The notes beneath the pieces are model-generated. The model saw only the letters and a list, made by a program, of their open reading frames with translations, was not told the DNA's origin and ran no database searches. The position numbers were made by a program, and so were the translations under genes. 64,000 nt of DNA from Streptomyces flaveus. GTDB taxonomy: Bacteria > Actinomycetota > Actinomycetes > Streptomycetales > Streptomycetaceae. The stretch is taken from the NCBI RefSeq assembly GCF_014647675.1, contig NZ_BMPQ01000004.1, positions 329,732 through 393,731 of the forward strand, given 5' to 3'. Of the stretch, positions 15,826-22,960 are shown one piece after another; within the stretch, counting starts at the first letter, position 1; every line of letters begins with the position of its first letter.

Positions 15826-16178
15826 CCATGGCTCCCGTACGCCTGTCCTGACACAGCGTCATCCGCGCGGGCGCCCACGCAGGGTGGACGCCCTCCTTGA
15901 GTACGTGCCGGCATACCGTCCGGTTCACCGGACCCGCCCACTCTTCCGAGCTGGCCGGATCTCGACGTAGGCGCTCCGCTGGAAGGGCAGTGATGAGGCT
16001 GCGGGCCGGTGGGGGCTGATCGCGCAGTTCCCCGCGCCCCTAAGGAGGGCCTGCGGCCTCCTTAGGGGCGCGGTGCAGCACCCGTGTTGTTGCCGAAGTG
16101 GCAACTTCGGTCGCGTCGTCGCGGCTGTGCCCACGACGATCGAGATCAGTGGATGATCGCCGACTCCGAGGAGGACGT
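15826..16178. other. Intergenic region between divergent protease and epoxide hydrolase genes
   Basis: These 353 bases hold no convincing gene. The only strong structure is the hairpin repeat at 16017-16071. The left part presumably carries the protease promoter and the right part the epoxide hydrolase promoter (GAGGAGGACGT ribosome-binding site at 16168-16178). Confidence 0.6.
16017..16071. repeat. Streptomyces-type intergenic hairpin repeat (copy 2)
   Basis: GCGCCCCTAAGGAGG (16034-16048) pairs perfectly with CCTCCTTAGGGGCGC (16057-16071) around an 8-base loop. It is preceded by TGATCGCGCAGTTCCCCGC, the reverse complement of the tail of copy 1 at 6515. Same family, opposite orientation, again in a divergent promoter space. 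Confidence 0.75.
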
Positions 16179-17180
16179 ATGCCGCACGTCACGGACCCGT
16201 ACACCCCGGCGGGCGCGCAGCACCGGCTGGTGGACGTGCCCGGTGGCCGTATCCACCTGGTCGAGCAGGGGAGAGGCCCGCTGGTCCTCCTGGTCCACGG
16301 CTTCCCCGAGTCCTGGTACTCCTGGCGCAGCCAACTCCCCGCGCTCGCGGCGGCGGGCTACCGTGCCGTAGCCGTCGACGTACGCGGGTACGGGCGCTCC
16401 TCCAAGCCGCACGACGTGGCGGCGTACCGGATGACGGCACACGTCGAGGACAACGTCGCGGTCGTACGCGCCCTCGGCGAGGAGACCGCCGTGATCGTGG
16501 GCCACGACTGGGGCTCGACCATCGCGGCCGACTCCGCCCTGCTCCGGCCGGACGTCTTCACCGCCGTGGGACTGCTCGGCGTCCCGTACGCACCACGGAA
16601 CGCGATCCGGCCGACCGACGCCTTCGCCATGATCGGCGGGGACGAGGAGTTCTACGTCAGCTACTTCCAGGAGCCCGGCCGGGCGGAGGCGGAGATCGAG
16701 CCGGACGTACGGGGCTGGCTGGCGGGCTTCTACGCCACGCTGTCGGCCGACACGATGCCCACGTCAGGGGACGGCAGCGTCTTCTTCGTCCCCGAAGGCG
16801 GACAGCTGTCCGACCGATTCGTGAAGGCCCGGCCGTCCTGGCTCACCGACGCGGAACTCGACTACTACGCGGGCGAGTTCGAGCGCACCGGACTCACTGG
16901 AGCGCTCAACCGCTACCGCAATGTCGACCGGGACTGGGAGGACCTCGCCGAGTGGGACGGAGCCCCGATCACCCAACCGTCCTTCTTCCTCGCAGGCGAA
17001 AAGGACGCCTCCCTCGCCTGGCTGGGCGATGCGGTCAAGGCCTTCCCGACGACCCTCCCCGGCCTGGTCTCCTCCCATGTCCTCGAGGACTGCGGCCACT
17101 GGGTGCAGCAGGAACGTCCCGAGGAAGTGGGCCGGCTCCTGGTCGCATGGCTGGGTTCACTCCGCCTCACCGTTCGGTGA
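16179..17180 (+). CDS. Epoxide hydrolase (alpha/beta-hydrolase)
   Basis: A 333-residue cytoplasmic alpha/beta-hydrolase of the soluble epoxide hydrolase group. Visible motifs are the HGFPESWYSW oxyanion loop, the nucleophile Asp in VIVGHDWGSTIA (Asp rather than Ser marks epoxide hydrolases or dehalogenases), the acid Asp region GEKDASLAW and the catalytic His in EDCGHWVQQERPEEV. A helical cap lies between about residues 140 and 240. ATG 16179 directly follows GAGGAGGACGT. Likely role is hydrolysis of epoxides to diols in detoxification or secondary metabolism. It converges on DUF2071 with a 3-bp gap. Confidence 0.87.
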   Translation: MPHVTDPYTPAGAQHRLVDVPGGRIHLVEQGRGPLVLLVHGFPESWYSWRSQLPALAAAGYRAVAVDVRGYGRSSKPHDVAAYRMTAHVEDNVAVVRALGEETAVIVGHDWGSTIAADSALLRPDVFTAVGLLGVPYAPRNAIRPTDAFAMIGGDEEFYVSYFQEPGRAEAEIEPDVRGWLAGFYATLSADTMPTSGDGSVFFVPEGGQLSDRFVKARPSWLTDAELDYYAGEFERTGLTGALNRYRNVDRDWEDLAEWDGAPITQPSFFLAGEKDASLAWLGDAVKAFPTTLPGLVSSHVLEDCGHWVQQERPEEVGRLLVAWLGSLRLTVR

Positions 17181-17183
17181 TCA

Positions 17184-17936
17184 TTACGGAGTCGGGATGC
17201 CCGCCGGGCGGGACGGGCGGCCGAGGAGGACCGGGACGCCGGGGGAGTACAGGACGCTGACCGGGGCGTCGCTCGGGGCGGGCAGGCCGGCCGCCGTGAT
17301 GAGGTTCTCCTCGCAGGTGAGCAGTTCGGCGCGGTGAAGGGGCCAGCGCGGGTGGTCGTTCGGGAGGTACGACGCCGAGCCGAAGAAGGCGTTGTGCATG
17401 CCCCAGCGGGCGGTGAGGAAGTGCTCCAACTCGGTTGGTTCCTCGATGCGTTCACCGGTCCGTACGGCGATGCGGCCGTACACGCCGCGCGGGCCGGGCC
17501 AGCGGCGGGAACTAGTGTACGTGACGGTGTCGCCGGCGGCGCGGACGGTCATCCGGGACCACAGATACGGCAGCCGGAAGCCGACGCGGCCCATCACCAC
17601 CGGGATCAGCCGTGAGGCGTCCATCGAGCGGAAGACGACACCGCGGCGCCCGTGCGCGTCCACCGAGTACAGGCGCACGTTCGTCTCCGGGAAGGTCCCG
17701 AGATACGGCACCCCGGGCAGACGCAGCCAGCCGACCCGGTGCATCCGGAAGGCGACGAGCCCGACGTACGTCACGCCGTCATGCGTGTCGGGAACGGTTC
17801 CCCTCGGCAACAGGCCCGCCACGAGGGCCGGTTCGACGGCCCAGTGGACGAAGGCGAGATCGAGCCACTGCTGGGTGAGGAGGGGAGTGCGTATCGGGGT
17901 GGGGGCGTCGGGGGTGACGGGGCTCGGCTGCGGCAC
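17184..17936 (-). CDS. DUF2071 (YqjF-like) protein
   Basis: A 250-residue protein of the DUF2071/acetoacetate-decarboxylase-like fold. Typical segments are TQQWLDLAFVHWAVEPALVA, VTYVGLVAFRMHRVGW, GTFPETNVRLYSVDAHGRRG, DASRLIPVVMGRVGFRLPY and FLTARWGMHNAFFG. The family is widespread and has no assigned biochemical role. Translation seems to start at GTG 17936 without an obvious ribosome-binding site, so the N-terminus is uncertain; the first 20 residues are proline- and threonine-rich. No operon partner is evident. Confidence 0.82.
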   Translation of the reverse strand: MPQPSPVTPDAPTPIRTPLLTQQWLDLAFVHWAVEPALVAGLLPRGTVPDTHDGVTYVGLVAFRMHRVGWLRLPGVPYLGTFPETNVRLYSVDAHGRRGVVFRSMDASRLIPVVMGRVGFRLPYLWSRMTVRAAGDTVTYTSSRRWPGPRGVYGRIAVRTGERIEEPTELEHFLTARWGMHNAFFGSASYLPNDHPRWPLHRAELLTCEENLITAAGLPAPSDAPVSVLYSPGVPVLLGRPSRPAGIPTP

Positions 17937-18034
17937 GAGGCCAGGATGGCAGAGGGGGCGGTGGCGGCGGGCGGCGATGTGGGCATGACTGTTTGGCGCC
18001 CATCTCAGTGCCCGCTGTGCTTCGTCTCTTCGTC

Positions 18035-18775
18035 TCAGTGCTCATCCGTGGAGCGCCGCTGTGCGACGGCCATGCGCCAGCCGATGACCATGAGCACACC
18101 GCCGCTGCCCAGTGCGGCAGCGCCCAGGATGGCTTCCCGGTTGTCGGCGGCCGACTGACCGCTGGCATTCGCGTCGGCGGCAGAGTGGGTGCCGGAATTC
18201 GCGTGCATGGCCGCGGGAGCAGACGCCGACTCCGACTCCGACTCCGGCTCCGTACGGCAGGTGTCTGCGCGCATCATTCGCAGATGCCTGGCCACCACTG
18301 GCCGGGCGGCCCGCGCCGCGGCCCTGACCTCGGGGTTCGAGCCCGAGTCCAGCTGCCGGTCGATGAGCGCCAGGGCCGTCTTGTGCGCAGCCCGCCGGGA
18401 GTCGAGCCAGGCCTCGTCGTACTCGGTGGTGCCGGCCCTGGCCTTGACTGCGGCGAGTTCCTGCCGCTGGGTGGCGGTGAGCATGCCGGACAGGGGGACG
18501 CCCAGCTTGTCGGCCAGGGCCTTGCCGTGCTCGTCCAGCCGGGCGTGGTCGGTCGCCAGGGTCGCGCCCGCCTGCTTCACGCAGTCGGTGGCGGCGTGGC
18601 GCCGGGCGTCCCAGCCGGCGGCGATCTCTGCGAGGTTGCCCTGGTGCGCCGCGCGCAGGAAGTAACGATCGGGCCTGGGGAGTTCGGGCCGTTCGTCGGC
18701 GATCGCGGGCGCGGCGGACGTCCCGGACAGGGCGAGGAAGGTGAGGGCCACGGGAGCCCAGCGCTTCACATGCAT
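18035..18775 (-). CDS. Secreted/membrane DUF4142 protein
   Basis: A 246-residue exported protein: signal peptide about 1-27 (cut after AIA), DUF4142 ferritin-like helical domain about 35-170 (DRYFLRAAHQGNLAEIAAG, LATDHARLDEHGKALADKLG), a Ser/Glu repeat linker (ESESESASAP), and a C-terminal transmembrane helix (ILGAAALGSGGVLMVIGWRM) followed by a basic tail. It is therefore anchored with the domain outside. DUF4142 proteins have no assigned reaction. The promoter space shared with the reductase gene contains a strong 13-bp hairpin at 18846-18877. Confidence 0.8.
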   Translation of the reverse strand: MHVKRWAPVALTFLALSGTSAAPAIADERPELPRPDRYFLRAAHQGNLAEIAAGWDARRHAATDCVKQAGATLATDHARLDEHGKALADKLGVPLSGMLTATQRQELAAVKARAGTTEYDEAWLDSRRAAHKTALALIDRQLDSGSNPEVRAAARAARPVVARHLRMMRADTCRTEPESESESASAPAAMHANSGTHSAADANASGQSAADNREAILGAAALGSGGVLMVIGWRMAVAQRRSTDEH

Positions 18776-18845
18776 GGTGCATCCGTTCGTCTCGTCTGTA
18801 TGAGGTTGTGCGGTGCGCCCACAAAGGGCTGATGCTGACCATTCA

Positions 18846-18877
18846 CACCCAAGGTGACTGTTTCGTCACTTTGGGTG
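18846..18877. promoter_or_regulatory. Strong inverted repeat between divergent genes
   Basis: CACCCAAGGTGAC (18846-18858) and GTCACTTTGGGTG (18865-18877) form 12 Watson-Crick pairs plus one G-T pair around TGTTTC. It lies 71 bp upstream of the DUF4142 start and 119 bp upstream of the reductase start, on ground too far from any stop codon to be a terminator. Operator-like. Confidence 0.5.
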
Positions 18878-18995
18878 GCGCAAACGGGCGTGAGGTCTTC
18901 TCGGCGGTCGTTTCGTCAGCGCTTATCCGGAAACTCCGTCTGGAGATCGCGGGAGATTCCAGCGACCGCCCGCAGACACCGGCAGGGGAAACACC

Positions 18996-19625
18996 ATGCG
19001 CATCGGGATCATCGGAGCCGGTCGCGTCGGCTCCACACTCGCCAGGAGGCTGGCCGGCATCGGCCACGAGGTGACCATCGCCAACTCGCGCGGCCCCGAG
19101 ACACTGAAGGACCTGGTCTCGCAGATCAACGGCCCGATCAGGGCCGTCACGGCTCAGGAGGCCGCCCGGTTCGGGCAACTGGTCGTCGTCGCGATCCCCT
19201 ACGGGCGGATCAACGAGCTGCCGATCGCGGAGCTGCGCGACAAGGTCGTGGTCGACGCCTGCAACTACTTCCCGGAACGGGACGGCCACGACCCCGATCT
19301 GGACGAGGACAGGACCACCTCCAGCGAGAAGCTACGGGCCCTCACAGGCGCCGACCTCGTCAAGGCGTTCAACGCCATCCACTGGCAGAACCTGCGCGAC
19401 CGCGGCCGCCCCAAGGGCGACCCCGCACGGCTCGCCATCCCCCTGTCCGGCGACGACGAAGAGGCCAAGGCGGTGGTCGCGGGCCTGATCCGCGGCCTCG
19501 GCTTCGACCCGGTGGACGCCGGCTACCTGGGCCGGGGCGGCCGCAGGCACCAGCCCGACACCACCGCCTTCACCGCCGAACTGTCCGCCGCGGAACTGGA
19601 CGCGTTGGTGCACGCCGCCGTCTGA
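18996..19625 (+). CDS. NADP-binding oxidoreductase (F420-dependent NADP reductase-like)
   Basis: A 209-residue Rossmann protein of the NADPH-dependent F420 reductase/NAD-binding family. The dinucleotide site is MRIGIIGAGRVGSTLARRLA, followed by TIANSRGPETLKDL (Arg and Ser after beta-2 suggest NADP), the LVVVAIPYGRINELP strand and DLVKAFNAIHWQNLRDRGRP. These proteins transfer hydride between NADP and a flavin or deazaflavin. The start ATG 18996 has GGCAGGGGAAA upstream. The C-terminal SAAELDALVHAAV tail is short. It is monocistronic: the DNA downstream is repeat sequence and a broken gene. Confidence 0.83.
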   Translation: MRIGIIGAGRVGSTLARRLAGIGHEVTIANSRGPETLKDLVSQINGPIRAVTAQEAARFGQLVVVAIPYGRINELPIAELRDKVVVDACNYFPERDGHDPDLDEDRTTSSEKLRALTGADLVKAFNAIHWQNLRDRGRPKGDPARLAIPLSGDDEEAKAVVAGLIRGLGFDPVDAGYLGRGGRRHQPDTTAFTAELSAAELDALVHAAV

Positions 19626-19639
19626 CGGCGGTGCGGCTG

Positions 19640-19775
19640 GTGTGGGAGTGCCCCGCCCCTTCCCGAAACGGGGGCTGTGCCCCAGGCCCCCACAAGGGGG
19701 CGACACGTTGTGTCGCGGCTGTGGGTTCGTTGTGGCTGGTCGCTCCCTCACTCTCGGCTCCGCTCGTCCAGCACG
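19640..19775. repeat. Composite Streptomyces intergenic repeat
   Basis: This stretch holds two recurrent streptomycete spacer sequences. One is a Gly/Pro-codon-like block around CCCTTCCCGAAACGGGGGC. The other, at about 19731-19770, is GTCGCTCCCTCACTCTCGGC; its reverse complement resembles the repeat at 59880-59915 (CGAGAGTGGGGGAGC core). It abuts the broken oxidase gene at its 3' side. Confidence 0.6.
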
Positions 19776-19908
19776 ATGCCTGGCTGCCCGCGTCGGACCG
19801 CACCTCGCCGTCGACTCGCTCGCGTAACGCGGCCTCCAGCGCGGCCGGGTCGATCCGCGGCGCAGGTGCCCTGCTGATGACGGGATCAGGCAGGCGCTGC
19901 ACGCCCAT
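19776..19908 (-). pseudogene. Remnant (about 44 codons) of an FAD-linked oxidase gene
   Basis: An ATG at 19908 with an excellent ribosome-binding site (AGGAGGAGAATTC) opens a reading frame MGVQRLPDPVISRAPAPRID, then PAALEAALRERVDGEVRSDAGSQA. This resembles the N-terminus of GlcD/FAD-linked oxidases, where EVRFDAGSRAAY is usual. The similarity stops at about 19776, exactly where the intergenic repeat begins, and the FAD domain is absent. A TTA codon is present in the remnant. The family match rests on about 40 residues, so confidence is moderate. The start signals appear intact, so a short peptide may still be made. Confidence 0.5.
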
Positions 19909-20102
19909 GAATTCTCCTCCTGGCATCGGCTGCCGGATCGCCGGCCATGTCGTACGTACGGGGTACGGGCCCGCCGAGTACCCAGCAGCCGCCCGCGCAT
20001 GGCGCAAAGCCCGAACGGGTACACGCAGGACGCGCACGTGACCCGGTTCCGCGCCCGCTGTCCCGATGGCCGGCAGACCGCACCACCGCTCAGGGAGCCA
20101 CC

Positions 20103-21221
20103 GTGAAGCTCTCGTTCCTGGACCCGCTCTACTCCCGGCCCGGCCCGTGGGCCGGCGTCCACCTCGACACCTCCCGGGACATCGACGAACCCGACAAGGC
20201 GATCGATCTGCGCTGGCGCCACCTGCGGGACACACTGCGCGACCAGGGGACGGACGCGGCCACCGTCTCCGTCCTGGACGCGGCGGTGGGCACCGGCCGT
20301 GATCTGCCCGGCCGGCACGGGCAGGCCCTGTTCGCCGCGCACGGGCAACTCGTCCTGGTGGCGGACCTGCCCGACCCGCCCGTACGCGACACCGCCCGCT
20401 TCGACGACCTGCCCGACACCCTGCCGCTGGCGGTGCAGCGCGCACCGGACATCCCGTACGTGGCCGTCGTCCTCACCCGAGGCGTCTCGGAGGAGAAGGG
20501 CGAGTACGTCTCGGTCGTCGCCGAGAGCGGACGGTGGCCCGTCAGCCGGGTCGCGCCGGGGCCACGGCTCAGCCGCCTGGTGCCGGTCGAGGAGTGGCCG
20601 CGTACGGCGCCCCGTATCGCTCAGGAACTGGACGAACTCGCCGGGCGGCACCAAGCCGGGCTCGTCGTGCTCCGCCGGGACGAGGGCGACCCCTGGCTGT
20701 CGGGCGTCCTGGTCAACCGCATGCCCATCCACCTACAGAACCGCGTGACCGTCGTCGAGAGCGGGCCCGGCACGGCGGCCGACACCGCCCCCGGCCGACC
20801 CCTGCTGGAGACGGAAGTGGCCCGCACGCTGGACGGCCGGCTGAGCGCACCGGACCGCCTCCAGCTGGACACCTTCCTCGCCCAGCGCGCCAGGCATCGC
20901 CAGAAGTCCGAGGGCGTCACCGCCGCGGTCAACGCTCTGCAACGCGGCAGGGCCCGAGCCCTCCTGCTCACCCGTTCCCCACGCCTCCCCGAGCGGCTGT
21001 GGATGGGCGCGGAGCCGTCCCAACTTGCCCTGTCCGCAGAGGAGTTGGAGGCATTCGGGGTGAAGTCCGTACGCGACCAGCCGGCCGACGCCGCCTTGCT
21101 GTACGCCACCGCCCGCACCGGATCCGAGCTGATCGTGGTGGACCCGGACCGGGTCCCGCTGACCGACGGAGTGGGCGTGCTGTTGCGTTATCGCGAGCCG
21201 GGGGACATGGCCGCGGATTGA
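20103..21221 (+). CDS. Rv2629-like / Balon-type ribosome-associated protein (baeRF2 family)
   Basis: A 372-residue protein of the actinobacterial Rv2629 family, distant relatives of archaeo-eukaryotic release factor eRF1/Pelota that include the ribosome hibernation factor Balon. Characteristic segments are KLSFLDPLYSRPGPWAGVHL, DTSRDIDEPDKAIDLRWRH, TVSVLDAAVGTGRDLPGRHG, FIPYVAVVLTRGVSEEKGEY-like middle blocks and LLYATARTGSELIVVDPDRV at the end. It would act on idle 70S ribosomes in stress or dormancy (by homology). The start is GTG 20103 after AGGGAGCCACC. An eRF-type glutamine methyltransferase-like gene lies 850 bp downstream. Confidence 0.75.
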   Translation: MKLSFLDPLYSRPGPWAGVHLDTSRDIDEPDKAIDLRWRHLRDTLRDQGTDAATVSVLDAAVGTGRDLPGRHGQALFAAHGQLVLVADLPDPPVRDTARFDDLPDTLPLAVQRAPDIPYVAVVLTRGVSEEKGEYVSVVAESGRWPVSRVAPGPRLSRLVPVEEWPRTAPRIAQELDELAGRHQAGLVVLRRDEGDPWLSGVLVNRMPIHLQNRVTVVESGPGTAADTAPGRPLLETEVARTLDGRLSAPDRLQLDTFLAQRARHRQKSEGVTAAVNALQRGRARALLLTRSPRLPERLWMGAEPSQLALSAEELEAFGVKSVRDQPADAALLYATARTGSELIVVDPDRVPLTDGVGVLLRYREPGDMAAD

Positions 21222-21346
21222 CATGCTCTTTGGTTGTACGGGCCTGATGTTCGCCGGGGCCACCAGGGGTACGTGATGGGGAGAAACTGGTTAAGAAACA
21301 GATAAATCGAACGGCGAACCGTGGGCCCTCCAGCCCGAGGAAGAAG

Positions 21347-22036
21347 ATGATCCCGATGATCTCCCAGTTGGTTGCCGTGCCGGCCGACGAGGTCACGCTG
21401 GTCGGCGATCTCGTACTCCCCACGCAGGCCAGGGCGGTGGTGCTGTTCGCGCACGGCAGCGGCAGCTCCCGGCACAGCCCGCGCAACCGGATGGTGGCCG
21501 CAGAGTTGCGTACGGCCGGACTCGGCACCCTGCTCATGGATCTGCTCAGCGAACGGGAGGACATCCGGGACGCCCTGACGGCCGAGCACCGTTTCGACAT
21601 CCCGCTGCTGGGGCGACGCCTGGTGGCCGCGATCGACTGGCTGGACGGACAGCCCGAGGCGAGGGGGCTCCCCGTCGCCCTGTTCGGCGCCAGTACGGGC
21701 GCGGCGGCAGCCCTGGTGGCCGCCGCCGAGCGGCCGGAGCGCGTACTGACCGTCGTGTCGAGGGGCGGACGGCCCGATCTGGCGGGCGACGCCCTGGCCC
21801 GCGTACGAGCATCCGTGCTGCTCATCGTCGGCGGCCGGGACCGCGAGGTGCTGCGGCTCAACGAGGAGGCGGCCGACATGCTGCGGGCGCCGCATTCCCT
21901 GCACGTGGTGCCGGGAGCCACCCACCTCTTCGAGGAGCCGGGCGCGCTGGAACAGGTCGCGCAGACCGCCAAGGAGTGGTGCGTCGAGCGGGTGCGGGCC
22001 GTACGGTCCGCACGAGAGGCCGACGAGCGGCGGTGA
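21347..22036 (+). CDS. Dienelactone hydrolase-family alpha/beta-hydrolase
   Basis: A 229-residue cytoplasmic alpha/beta-hydrolase. The N-terminal strand and oxyanion region are LVGDLVLPTQARAVVLFAHG then SGSSRHSPRN; the nucleophile elbow is VALFGASTGAAAALVAA (Ser in GAST); the Asp is near LLIVGGRDREVL and the His in VPGATHLFEEPG. This subgroup is often fused or linked to phosphoribosyltransferases such as the one at 1277-1921, but here it heads a cluster with the methyltransferase and CDGSH genes (36-bp gap to the next start). ATG 21347 has GAGGAAGAAG upstream. Substrate unknown. Confidence 0.85.
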   Translation: MIPMISQLVAVPADEVTLVGDLVLPTQARAVVLFAHGSGSSRHSPRNRMVAAELRTAGLGTLLMDLLSEREDIRDALTAEHRFDIPLLGRRLVAAIDWLDGQPEARGLPVALFGASTGAAAALVAAAERPERVLTVVSRGGRPDLAGDALARVRASVLLIVGGRDREVLRLNEEAADMLRAPHSLHVVPGATHLFEEPGALEQVAQTAKEWCVERVRAVRSAREADERR

Positions 22037-22072
22037 CGGTTTTCGCGGGCTGGGCCGAGGTACCCGTGCCCC

Positions 22073-22735
22073 ATGTTTCTGCTGCGACCTCCCGGCGTCT
22101 ACGCGCCGCAGGGCGACACCTGGCTGCTGGCCAGGGCCCTGCGGCTGGCGGCGATGCGGCCCGGTGCCAGGGTGCTGGACATCGGCACCGGTACCGGCGC
22201 GCTGGCCCTGGCCGCGGCACGGTCGGGCGCGGGCCCGGTGACGGCGGTTGACCTCTCGCCGTGGGCGGTGCTGGCGGCCCGGCTCAACGCGACGGTCCGG
22301 CGGGTGCCGATGCGCGTGGTCAGGGGCGACCTGACGCGACCCGTCACGGGCGAGACGTTCGACGTCATCCTGGCCAACCCGCCGTACGTGCCCGCGCCCG
22401 GGCACCCGACGTCGCGCGGGGGAGCGGCCCTGGCCTGGGACGCCGGGCCCGACGGCAGGGCGCTGGTGGACCGACTCTGCACCGCCGCCCCGCCGTGCCT
22501 CGCACCCGGCGGGATGCTGCTGATGGTGCACTCGGCCCTGTGCGGCGTCGAAGAGACGCTCGCCCGCCTGCGGGACACCGGGCTCAAGGCCGCGGTCGTC
22601 GACCGCGCCACGGTTCCCTTCGGCCCCGTGCTGCGCTCCCGCACGTCCGAACTCCGCTCCCGCGGGCTGATCGGCTCCGGACAGGACACGGAGGAGCTGG
22701 TGGTGATCCGTGCCGACCAACCACGCCGACTCTGA
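22073..22735 (+). CDS. HemK2/MTQ2-type SAM-dependent methyltransferase
   Basis: A 220-residue class I methyltransferase. Motif I is VLDIGTGTGALALAAARSGA, motif IV is the catalytic DVILANPPYVPAPGHPT. The NPPY signature marks enzymes that methylate amide nitrogens (glutamine of release factors, adenine of DNA or RNA). The short length without the N-terminal PrmC domain resembles HemK2/MTQ2, the eRF1 glutamine methyltransferase. The protein substrate here is unknown. It overlaps the CDGSH gene by 26 bp and is followed by a diiron protein gene on the other strand, a common streptomycete neighbourhood. Confidence 0.82.
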   Translation: MFLLRPPGVYAPQGDTWLLARALRLAAMRPGARVLDIGTGTGALALAAARSGAGPVTAVDLSPWAVLAARLNATVRRVPMRVVRGDLTRPVTGETFDVILANPPYVPAPGHPTSRGGAALAWDAGPDGRALVDRLCTAAPPCLAPGGMLLMVHSALCGVEETLARLRDTGLKAAVVDRATVPFGPVLRSRTSELRSRGLIGSGQDTEELVVIRADQPRRL

Positions 22736-22925
22736 GCGTCAGCGACGCCCGCGACGCGTCGTCGTCGTACCGGACGGCCCGATCCTCATCGAGGGCCCGG
22801 TCGAGGTCGAACTGGACGACGGCCGTCGGGTCGTCTCCGACCGTTTCGTGGTGGCGCTCTGCGCCTGCCGACGCAGCGGCACGTACCCGTGGTGCGACAC
22901 CAGCCACCGACGCCGTCGCCCTTGA
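22710..22925 (+). CDS. CDGSH-type iron-sulfur protein (CDTSH variant)
   Basis: A 71-residue protein with a single CDGSH zinc-finger-like motif near the C-terminus: CACRRSGTYPWCDTSH fits C-x-C-x2-S-x3-P-x-C-D-x-S-H with Thr in place of the Gly. The three Cys and one His would bind a redox-active [2Fe-2S] cluster, as in mitoNEET-type proteins. The N-terminal half (VVVVPDGPILIEGPVEVEL) forms a beta-rich flank. GTG 22710 lies inside the end of the methyltransferase gene (26-bp overlap) with GGAGGAGC upstream, so translation is coupled. Likely an electron or cluster carrier. Confidence 0.85.
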   Translation: MPTNHADSERQRRPRRVVVVPDGPILIEGPVEVELDDGRRVVSDRFVVALCACRRSGTYPWCDTSHRRRRP

Positions 22926-22960
22926 TGGGGGCTCGAAAGGTGCGCCCTTGAAAGGGGCGG

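Noticed and set aside
20172..20326. GRHGQ in the Rv2629-like protein as a functional GGQ peptidyl-hydrolase motif
   Set aside because: It is in the N-terminal region, not the middle domain where GGQ sits in eRF1, and hibernation-type relatives lack GGQ. Kept only as a side remark.
21188..22720. Reverse frame (510 codons) opposite the hydrolase and methyltransferase
   Set aside because: Shadow product without domains; the forward genes have clear motifs (GAST elbow, NPPY).
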